From the NCBI GenBank assembly GCA_003448025.1, contig DLXL01000635.1, positions 1,560 through 7,189 of the forward strand: 5,630 nt of DNA. Direction: 5' to 3'. Source of the stretch: Saprospirales bacterium. GTDB lineage: Bacteria; Bacteroidota; Bacteroidia; Chitinophagales; Saprospiraceae. The translations under genes and the position numbers were made by a program. Under the pieces are notes generated by a model. The model did no database searches. It was not told where the DNA came from and saw only the letters and a program-made list of their open reading frames with translations. Below, piece by piece: positions 1-5,630 of the stretch. Each line of letters starts with the position of its first letter. Positions within the stretch are counted from its first letter, which is position 1.

Positions 1-3000
1 GTTTATAATAGACCAATATCCGCTGGGTACATTGGCTTGAATTACCATAACAGTCATAGGTTTTGAAGGTGCGTGTAATGGTTCCTTTATTACAAACGGT
101 ATCAAAAAGGGCATAATTAACCGAATGTGTTAAACCAAATTGCCCCATGAATACCTGGGAGGAATCCAGACAGCAATTATCTGACACGTTCGGAATGCCA
201 TAACTCCATAAACTTGGATCAAAGTTTTCGCAATTCACATTCGCTTGTGCCGGAGGCAGGCATGTGGGTTTAATTCTATCTTGTACTTCTACCAATACCA
301 TACAATCATTTGAATTACCATTGCAGTCAAAGACTCTGAATGTTACCATTACGGTATTTCCTATGTCGCTGCAGCAGAATTTAACCGTATCGCTGAATAA
401 TGTATCTGTACAATCATTCACTTCTGCCCGTGCCACTTCGAAATTTCCAAGACAACAGTTATCATAAGAACCATCATCAAAAGTTGATGCATTAACCAGA
501 GCCATACCATTCGACCCCAATGCAACCGTAGTAAATTCATCACAGGCTGCAACCGGCGGCGCTAAATCCTTCACTTCCAGATCAAATTGGCAGGAATGGG
601 TATTACCGCAATCATCCTGTGCGATATAGGTTACTTTTTGAACACCTACAGGCAAACAAGTGGTAAAACCAAAAACACCCAATGTATCACTATCCCAAAG
701 GTTATTCCCGGGGAAATTTTGCAGGGTTCCCTGAATAGGTATGGTATTGATGGGGTCGCCAGTAAATGGATCAAAAGTTTCAATAAAACCGCTAAGATTT
801 AAAATGCCTGAACAATGATCCCGAATGATAATGTCCGGCAAATCTGCATTGGCACAACAATCAAACGGATTGACAGAGACAACCATGTTATCCGGACAAG
901 TAAATTCCGGCCCTTCCTCATCCGTAACCCGGATAGTCTGGATATGATTTAATATCATTCCGGTACATGCGTCAATAATGGTCCATTGCCTGAATATGGT
1001 ATACGTCCCTTCGCATACAGGAACTACTAAATCCGTAAAACTGGCATTCACATTACAACCTATAGGGAACCCCATGAAATAAGGAAATCCCTGCAATCCC
1101 TGATCTTCAATCCATTCAGGCGTTGGATATGGATCCAGGCAGTCAAAACCTGGCAGCGTTATGTCGTCATAATTTGGAGGAAGGTCAATGTTCTGGAAAT
1201 TGGGGCGAAGAAAACTTATCACCTGCACACAGGTTGCAGTATTCCCGCTGGCATCTTTAGCCGTCCAGGTCCGGTTGATGATTTTTGTTAATCCGGAAGC
1301 ACAATTTTGAGGAATCTCTGAATCTGTCCAGGTCAGTGTAAATCCCTGACAGTCCATAACTGACGGATAAGCATCATCAATGTTAAGGATGTTTTGAAAA
1401 AACAAAGGACTGACATCCGGCACATTACATGGCACCGTAATTGGTTTGCATATAATTACCGGTGGCGTGTTGTCCTGAACTTTTATCATTCCGCTACAGG
1501 TATTCCCGCTGGGCAAATGAGTCACTCTTGCCACACACATATCACCAATATCGTCCGCATCCACTACTGCAGGCAACCATGGTCCGTTTCCAAGGGGTGG
1601 TGTACAATCTAACTCAACAATATAATCATCGAAACACAAATACGACCCTTCCAGAATCATATCAGGGTTAATTACTTCTATACAATCGTCGCCCAGGGCT
1701 ACAAAAACCAGGTCATTACATACCAGATTAGAAGGTGTAGCAACTACATTTACAATCTGGGTAACGGTTTGTATGCATCCCGGATCGTTTGCCCCAAAAG
1801 CCTTGGGCGTACCCCCGTTCACGGTATAGGAAATAATATATTGACCAATGCCCTGAGAAGGATCAAATTGTGTTGCCGGTATCCCGTTTACGGTGAAACC
1901 CTGACTAATAATGTTGGCATCTCCAGGTTGACCAGCAAGGTTTACCGGATCAGAATATAAGCAGAATGGTCCATTCAGATCGGTTGTAATGACCGGATCC
2001 GGATATTGACAAGTATTGCTTAAATTGAAAACAGTACCCAAACCATTGCTTAAAGAAAGGCTGTAACCCACAGCATCAACATGTCTTCCATCCAGGGAAA
2101 ACATATTTCCTCCAATATTTTGTAATGGAGTACCATTGGGCAATGAAACAGGCGCCGAGGGTGGAGCCGGACTCCCTGCTGAATAAAATCCTGCAGAGGA
2201 AAGTATGGTCCAGTTTTGGTTACTAGGAGCATTAACCTTGATGGATTCCCCAAACTGGCTGTTGGTCAGATTTGTACCGTTGTTAAGGCAAACACAAGCA
2301 TTGACTATTTGTGCGCTGCAATTAAACACGGTTATGATTGCTGAGCCAGTCATGGTTCTGGAACATGCACCCTGTGCATGGGTAGCCACAACGGTGTAAG
2401 TACCAGGAGCTACCGGAGATCCAAAATTAAGTGCGCCACCAGTGCCTGCCAATGGCACGCCTGCCGGATTTCCATTTAACAATAATTGATAATTGACATT
2501 CAATTGAGATCCACTTAATCCTACCGGCACACCTACCTGGTCAGTGTTGCAAACCAGGCCTCCTCCGGTTACTACAAATGCTGCCGGCGTTGGATTAACC
2601 AATACCGTTGCCGTAATCACATTTCCCTGACACCCATTTGCAGTTGGTGTTATCGTAAAGGTAACTGTCACAGGTGCATTGGTTGTATTCACCAGCGTAC
2701 CACTGATATTACCTGAACCTGCGGCTGGAATGCCGGTCACAATAGCAACATTATCCCTGGTCCAGGAATAAGTTGCCCCCTGCATGTTGCTGGATAGTAA
2801 GATGGTTGTGATTGGATTTCCGGAGCAAATAGTTTGCATTCCGGGATTTGCCATCGCTTGTGGTGCATTCAGGATGGTTACCGTATAATCCAATGTTGGA
2901 CCTTCACATGATACATTGTTGTTGGTAAAAACAGGTGTTACCGTAAAGGTGGATACAATGGCATGATTGGATGGATTATTGGAAATGTACGAAGGTACAT

Positions 3001-4699
3001 TACCATTCCCTGATACAGGCATCAGTCCAATATCCGGAGTGGGAACGGTACGTGTCCAGGTAAAAGTGGTGCCTGGTATATTGCTACTAAAAACAGTAGC
3101 CGGGACTTGTATTCCTGGGCAATGCTCCTGATTAGCTACCGGATTTACCCTTGGTAGCGGGTTAATGGTAATCGTGAATTGAATAACCGGTCCGGGGCAC
3201 ATAACACCATTATTTTCATACGTAGCCTGGACACTGAACACCGACGATATCGGACTGTTAGTAGTATTATTTGCGGTGAACGATGGAATATTGCCCATTC
3301 CGTTCTGCAATGCCAGTCCAATGGCGGTATTGGTGTGCGACCAGGCTAATGTGGCGCCCAGCACATTGCTTGATAAGGCTATTGCAGGAACTACCGCACC
3401 CGAACAATAGGTCATATTCTGCACAGGATTCACCTCAGGCACCGGATTAACGGTTATGGTAAACTGCTTAGGAGATCCGGTACAACTTACACCATTTTGC
3501 GTAATAGTTGCTACTACTGAAAACGTAGCGGTGATTGGGAAATTACCCGAATTGGAAGCTGTAAATGATGGCACATTTCCAGTACCATTCGTAGAAGGCA
3601 ACCCTATATTTTCATTCGTTCTTGACCAGCTAAAAGTAGCGCCTGGCACATTGCTGGTAAATAGTACAGAAGGTACCATATCTCCATCGCAATAGGTCAT
3701 ATCCATTACGGCATCTACCTCTGGCAGTGGAAGTACTGTGATGGATACAGATTGGCTGTTGCCTGGTTCGGCACATCCGGTTGCATCCTCTATGGATATC
3801 AGTTTATAGGTTGTATTAACCAAAGGTGTGACATTGACTGTTGTCATATCCATACTGGCATTCCCATCCATGTCATCATTGATAATGACATCAAAATAGG
3901 AAGTATCCATAGCACTTGTTTCACGTATAGTAGCTGTATAGGGCGGCGTTCCATTCAAACCGGTCACTTTTAAGGTGGTTGATTCACCCGTACAAATGGT
4001 AGATGGCGCATTGGTTGCCAGGACCATCGAAGAGGATATTTCGCAACAACCAAATACAATCTCATCTTCAACACAACCAAAACCAGGTTTACAAATCGTA
4101 AATATGGCAGACTGACCAGGCGCCACTACCTGAGATTGATTGGACACTATATTGCCCATATTGTCGAGTACCCTCATATCCAGCACTAACTGACCGGCAT
4201 TATTCCCGGTAAAGGTTACTTCAATGGTATAGTTATTCTTAATTTGAATGGCAGCACTACAATTCGTAGCCCCCCCGGCAGGATCAGGAACGCCTACATT
4301 GAAGAAAAGGGCATCAAAATTACCCTGTGCTGTCATAAAATTAGCCATACCGGAACAATCATCAGAGAACATTTCTCCCATGGGTCCGTTTTTTACATTG
4401 AATATGATGTCCAGGCATCTATAAATGTTTTGATTTCCGCAACAATTCGTACCCATACTTTGGGATGTGCAAAATTGTTGCCCAACAATATTCAATGGAC
4501 CATTTGGTGTTATGTCAATTTCATATCGGGAAACATTACCGCTAGGATTGCATTGCGCTTGCAATGAATCCGGCATAATCAAGCCAATGAGTATGTTGAT
4601 AAGCAGCAATGACCAAATTTCAAACCCCTTTTTTTGAAAGATGCCATTGCTTTGGGTCAAGGAACATGATTCCTTACCGTGAATGTTTAAAGCAGTCAT
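1..4699 (-). CDS. Giant secreted multidomain surface protein (Ig/PKD-like repeats plus HYR modules), C-terminus outside window
   Basis: Open from ATG at 4699 to the left edge: 1566 codons, no stop, no frameshift. The start is the first possible one, since an in-frame TAA lies 9 nt upstream. There is no Shine-Dalgarno, which is usual in Bacteroidota. Domains in order: signal peptide 1-48; Cys-rich N-terminal domain about 49-222; Ig-like 223-326; four PKD-like repeats 327-705; Ig-like 706-793; conserved Cys-containing stretch about 794-1075 (CVCLNNGTNL at 802, LVCNDLV at 992, GNTCSGMIKVQD at 1065); HYR-like modules from 1076 (TPPVIIC 1078, RTWTAKDASGN 1143, RQWTIIDACT 1237, GPEFTCP 1263, AQDDCGN 1360, DCNGNSNDC 1458). 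Proteins built this way in Saprospiraceae are typically type IX secretion cargo, either surface adhesins or matrix components. That role, and a C-terminal sorting domain, are inferred because the C-terminus is not visible. No enzymatic motif is seen. It is divergent from the DUF2461 gene. Architecture is certain; exact function is unknown. Confidence 0.93.
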   Translation of the reverse strand, partial: MTALNIHGKESCSLTQSNGIFQKKGFEIWSLLLINILIGLIMPDSLQAQCNPSGNVSRYEIDITPNGPLNIVGQQFCTSQSMGTNCCGNQNIYRCLDIIFNVKNGPMGEMFSDDCSGMANFMTAQGNFDALFFNVGVPDPAGGATNCSAAIQIKNNYTIEVTFTGNNAGQLVLDMRVLDNMGNIVSNQSQVVAPGQSAIFTICKPGFGCVEDEIVFGCCEISSSMVLATNAPSTICTGESTTLKVTGLNGTPPYTATIRETSAMDTSYFDVIINDDMDGNASMDMTTVNVTPLVNTTYKLISIEDATGCAEPGNSQSVSITVLPLPEVDAVMDMTYCDGDMVPSVLFTSNVPGATFSWSRTNENIGLPSTNGTGNVPSFTASNSGNFPITATFSVVATITQNGVSCTGSPKQFTITVNPVPEVNPVQNMTYCSGAVVPAIALSSNVLGATLAWSHTNTAIGLALQNGMGNIPSFTANNTTNSPISSVFSVQATYENNGVMCPGPVIQFTITINPLPRVNPVANQEHCPGIQVPATVFSSNIPGTTFTWTRTVPTPDIGLMPVSGNGNVPSYISNNPSNHAIVSTFTVTPVFTNNNVSCEGPTLDYTVTILNAPQAMANPGMQTICSGNPITTILLSSNMQGATYSWTRDNVAIVTGIPAAGSGNISGTLVNTTNAPVTVTFTITPTANGCQGNVITATVLVNPTPAAFVVTGGGLVCNTDQVGVPVGLSGSQLNVNYQLLLNGNPAGVPLAGTGGALNFGSPVAPGTYTVVATHAQGACSRTMTGSAIITVFNCSAQIVNACVCLNNGTNLTNSQFGESIKVNAPSNQNWTILSSAGFYSAGSPAPPSAPVSLPNGTPLQNIGGNMFSLDGRHVDAVGYSLSLSNGLGTVFNLSNTCQYPDPVITTDLNGPFCLYSDPVNLAGQPGDANIISQGFTVNGIPATQFDPSQGIGQYIISYTVNGGTPKAFGANDPGCIQTVTQIVNVVATPSNLVCNDLVFVALGDDCIEVINPDMILEGSYLCFDDYIVELDCTPPLGNGPWLPAVVDADDIGDMCVARVTHLPSGNTCSGMIKVQDNTPPVIICKPITVPCNVPDVSPLFFQNILNIDDAYPSVMDCQGFTLTWTDSEIPQNCASGLTKIINRTWTAKDASGNTATCVQVISFLRPNFQNIDLPPNYDDITLPGFDCLDPYPTPEWIEDQGLQGFPYFMGFPIGCNVNASFTDLVVPVCEGTYTIFRQWTIIDACTGMILNHIQTIRVTDEEGPEFTCPDNMVVSVNPFDCCANADLPDIIIRDHCSGILNLSGFIETFDPFTGDPINTIPIQGTLQNFPGNNLWDSDTLGVFGFTTCLPVGVQKVTYIAQDDCGNTHSCQFDLEVKDLAPPVAACDEFTTVALGSNGMALVNASTFDDGSYDNCCLGNFEVARAEVNDCTDTLFSDTVKFCCSDIGNTVMVTFRVFDCNGNSNDCMVLVEVQDRIKPTCLPPAQANVNCENFDPSLWSYGIPNVSDNCCLDSSQVFMGQFGLTHSVNYALFDTVCNKGTITRTFKTYDCYGNSSQCTQRILVYYK
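2..1474 (-). repeat. Array of about five HYR-like (hyalin-type, Ig-fold) modules, cut by the window edge
   Basis: From residue 1076 to the edge the protein is a chain of HYR-like modules. Each begins D-x-x-x-P (DNTPPVIIC 1076, DEEGPEFTCP 1260, DLAPPVAAC 1378, DRIKPTCLPP 1474). Each ends with the signature aromatic-x-x-x-D-x-x-GN-x-x-x-C (WTAKDASGNTATC 1145, YIAQDDCGNTHSC 1358, FRVFDCNGNSNDC 1454, FKTYDCYGNSSQC 1545). The module around 1166-1259 has a variant signature (QWTIIDACTGMIL) followed by QTIRVTD. HYR domains are adhesion-related Ig-like folds; here they form an extracellular stalk. Lengths are uneven (about 85-117 residues). Module boundaries are approximate. Confidence 0.8.
2585..3721 (-). 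repeat. Four tandem PKD-like/Ig-like repeats inside the giant protein
   Basis: Four consecutive units, seen by aligning the translation: residues 327-421 (3437-3721), 422-516 (3152-3436), 517-613 (2861-3151) and 614-705 (2585-2860). Each opens with a short V/M-rich strand and a cysteine (MTYC, MTYC, QEHC, QTIC). Next comes SSN-x-x-GAT-x-x-W (FTSNVPGATFSW, SSNVLGATLAW, SSNIPGTTFTW, SSNMQGATYSW), then a G-x-GN turn and an N-rich loop. A second cysteine follows (GVSC, GVMC, NVSC, NGCQ), and the unit ends in a strand leading to NP-x-P. The two cysteines probably form an intradomain disulfide. This matches the PKD-like domains common in Bacteroidota surface proteins. The first two units are equal in length (95 residues) and the fourth is shortened. 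Nucleotide identity is low, so the duplications are old or the copies are diversifying. Confidence 0.88.
4034..4555 (-). other. Cys-rich N-terminal domain of the giant protein
   Basis: Residues 49-222 do not look like Ig or HYR repeats. Visible cysteines are C50, C77, C86-C87, C94, then the CLDIIFNVKNG strand, C113, C147, C203 (ICKPGFGC), C209 and C218-C219. The NCCGN...YRCLDIIF...ICKPGFGC...GCCEI layout resembles the N-terminal domain I recall from other very large Bacteroidota surface proteins, where a CC...C-x-E/D-F strand is followed later by FCKPG. I know of no function for it. Its place directly after the signal peptide suggests a distal or capping domain, which is inference. Confidence 0.55.
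4556..4699 (-). other. Signal peptide of the giant surface protein
   Basis: Residues 1-48 form a Sec-type signal. A long polar n-region of about 26 residues ends in basic QKKG. A hydrophobic core follows (WSLLLINILIGLIM, residues 29-42), then a short polar stretch ending DSLQA before Q49-C50. Cleavage is most likely after A48. The mature protein would begin QCNPSG. C50 is not preceded by a lipobox, so a lipoprotein is unlikely. The n-region is long, but no later in-frame ATG exists before M42 inside the core, so a shorter start would have to be non-ATG. Confidence 0.8.
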
Positions 4700-4865
4700 A
4701 GTTATTTAGTTTTCTCATAGTGATAATTAGATCTCAGGCAACTTTGACCTTGCCGGGGATCATAGAACTACATGGCATGTGAGCGATTTATATACCGGGG
4801 TTGAAAAGTCAATTCTGACCTCCGGCAGCAATTTCAAAACATGCTAAAAAGGCATCGCATTCTTG

Positions 4866-4896
4866 TCTCACCTTACAGGCTTGGGAATCTCACCTT
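4866..4896. repeat. Short direct repeat TCTCACCTT x2
   Basis: TCTCACCTT occurs at 4866-4874 and again at 4888-4896, offset by 22 bp, close to two helical turns. On the giant gene's strand it reads AAGGTGAGA twice, just downstream of the candidate promoter. It could be a paired binding site for a regulator, or chance. Confidence 0.3.
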
Positions 4897-4904
4897 TATG
4901 GATA

Positions 4905-4933
4905 CAAAGGTCTTACAGTGGGAAAGGCTGCAA
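4905..4933 (-). promoter_or_regulatory. Candidate promoter for the giant surface-protein gene
   Basis: On the minus strand a TTG (4931-4933) lies 18 nt before GACCTTTG (4905-4912), one mismatch from TAnnTTTG. Spacing fits the Bacteroidota TTG/TAnnTTTG pattern. It would give a leader of about 200 nt. No perfect -7 box was found elsewhere on this strand in the intergenic region, so this is the best candidate but weak. Confidence 0.28.
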
Positions 4934-5138
4934 CAGGACAGCAGGATGAGTACTATTACCCAGTACATTATACACCAAATAGGCACATAAAAGCATTAAA
5001 TAACTGATTATCAACCAATTAAACAATTTAAAATAAAACTTAATTTATCTATTTTTCAATATATAAATATCCTTTTCTTCTTGTTTTCGATTCTTTTTCT
5101 CAGCTGAATTTGGGTATTTAATTGCTCCCGGGAAAAAC

Positions 5139-5146
5139 TACCTTTG
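5139..5146 (+). promoter_or_regulatory. Bacteroidota -7 promoter box for the DUF2461 gene
   Basis: TACCTTTG is an exact match to the Bacteroidota TAnnTTTG -7 consensus and ends 23 nt before the ATG at 5170, implying a very short leader. The -33 TTG is not ideally placed: candidates at 5110-5112 and 5122-5124 give spacings of 26 and 14. The assignment rests on the -7 box and its position. Confidence 0.5.
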
Positions 5147-5169
5147 CCCAATAGCAAACTTATCCTCCT

Positions 5170-5630
5170 ATGCTCAACGCCGATCTGCTTCAATTCCTGT
5201 ACGAGCTAAGCCACAATAATAACCGCGACTGGTTTGAAAAAAACAAAAAGCGGTATGAGGCAACGGTCAAAAAACCATTTGAGCAATTTGTCGGTGTGTT
5301 AATTGACAAACTCAAATCCCTCGAACCGGGGTTTCAGATACAACCCAAAGATTGTATTCACCGGATCTACCGCGACACGCGGTTCTCTGCGGATAAAACG
5401 CCTTATAAAACGCATGTATCGGCTATTTTTACACCAAAAGGCAGGCAGAGCATGGAGTACCCGGGATACTATTTCCATCTTGAATTTGGCAATTTAATGC
5501 TGGGTGGAGGCGCTTATTTTCTCGATAAAGAACCTCTTTATATGGTTAGAAAAGCGATCGCACAGGATCCAGATGCCTTTAGATCAGTTGTACAAGATCC
5601 TGAGTTTGTTCGATACTATGGCGCTGTCCT
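5170..5630 (+). CDS. DUF2461 (TIGR02453-type) family protein, C-terminus outside window
   Basis: ATG at 5170 opens a frame of 153 complete codons running off the right edge. An in-frame TAG at 5152-5154 rules out an upstream start. Family hallmarks are seen: a short N-terminal helix, then NNNRDWFEKNKKRYE (residues 16-30), the basic core IHRIYRDTRFSADKTPYKTH (63-82), then YYFHLE (100-105) and GGGAYFL (112-118). Family members are usually a little over 200 residues, so roughly two thirds is present. They are conserved cytosolic proteins, common in Bacteroidota, with no established biochemical function. The invariant R-D-x-R-F-S-x-DKTPYK stretch suggests a binding or active site, but that is inference. 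No signal peptide or membrane segment is visible. The start is preceded by pyrimidine-rich TCCTCCT, not a Shine-Dalgarno. It is transcribed away from the giant gene. Confidence 0.92.
   Translation, partial: MLNADLLQFLYELSHNNNRDWFEKNKKRYEATVKKPFEQFVGVLIDKLKSLEPGFQIQPKDCIHRIYRDTRFSADKTPYKTHVSAIFTPKGRQSMEYPGYYFHLEFGNLMLGGGAYFLDKEPLYMVRKAIAQDPDAFRSVVQDPEFVRYYGAV

Larger units (their letters stand above)
4700..5169. other. Divergent intergenic region
   Basis: 470 bp with no convincing gene. The part nearest the giant gene (4700-4960) has mixed composition and holds a 9-bp direct repeat and a weak minus-strand promoter candidate. Positions about 4985-5070 are strongly AT-rich, followed by a pyrimidine-rich run (5071-5101, 27 of the first 30 bases C or T). 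The last 60 bp carry the promoter-like box of the DUF2461 gene. No tRNA, recognised riboswitch or terminator hairpin was seen. Confidence 0.75.

Noticed and set aside
2050..2253. 67-codon minus-strand ORF in another frame
   Set aside because: It overlaps the giant gene out of frame. The giant frame has clear domain conservation here and this ORF has none.
2585..3721. CRISPR-like or DNA-level tandem repeat
   Set aside because: Periodicity is about 285 bp and visible only in protein. Nucleotide copies are diverged, with no short identical repeats or spacers.
4244..4567. 107-codon plus-strand ORF, and the other short plus-strand ORFs between 264 and 3973
   Set aside because: They lie antisense to the continuous giant frame, have no recognisable domains, and show low-complexity shadow composition.
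4675..4719. 14-codon minus-strand mini-ORF (MRKLNNYDC...) starting upstream of and overlapping the giant gene's start in another frame
   Set aside because: It could act as an upstream ORF, but nothing beyond its ATG and stop supports translation. Its ATG has no better context than the 4699 start.
4928..4975. Possible hairpin around the two AGTAC copies in the intergenic region
   Set aside because: The stem would be only 4-5 bp of self-complementary sequence with no T-run, so it is neither a terminator nor a credible riboswitch.
4898..4990. 30-codon plus-strand ORF (ATG to TAA) in the intergenic region
   Set aside because: Short, without a promoter, ribosome site or recognisable family. It overlaps the minus-strand promoter candidate. 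Chance ORFs of this size are common.
5303..5497. 64-codon plus-strand ORF
   Set aside because: Out-of-frame shadow inside the DUF2461 gene, whose own frame carries the family motifs.

Overview
The window looks like chromosomal DNA from a marine or environmental Bacteroidota, most likely of the Saprospiraceae type. The evidence is a very large secreted protein built from Ig/PKD-like and HYR-type modules, a perfect Bacteroidota -7 promoter box (TAnnTTTG) in front of the other gene, no Shine-Dalgarno at either start, and moderate G+C. The lineage call is inference from protein style.

Two divergent genes fill the window and both run off its edges. On the minus strand, one uninterrupted reading frame runs from an ATG at 4699 to the left edge (1566 codons, no stop). 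I translated it codon by codon. It encodes the N-terminal part of a giant modular exported protein. In order it has: a signal peptide (residues 1-48), a Cys-rich N-terminal domain (about 49-222), an Ig-like domain (about 223-326), four tandem PKD-like repeats of 92-97 residues (327-705), a further Ig-like domain (706-793), a Saprospiraceae-style conserved stretch (about 794-1075), and about five HYR-like modules up to the edge. Because the frame is open at the edge, a search limited to closed ORFs would miss it. The many short plus-strand ORFs over 1-4600 are its shadows.

Positions 4700-5169 are a 470-bp divergent intergenic region. It holds a strong -7 box for the right-hand gene, a weaker promoter candidate with a 9-bp direct repeat for the giant gene, and an AT-rich to pyrimidine-rich stretch in the middle.

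On the plus strand, an ATG at 5170 starts a DUF2461 (TIGR02453-type) protein of unknown function. It is cut off after 153 codons.

The two genes probably have unrelated jobs and share only the regulatory region. I see no mobile element, CRISPR array, RNA gene or defence system. The most interesting points are the architecture and paired cysteines of the giant protein, and two homopolymer tracts near its start that could allow slippage.
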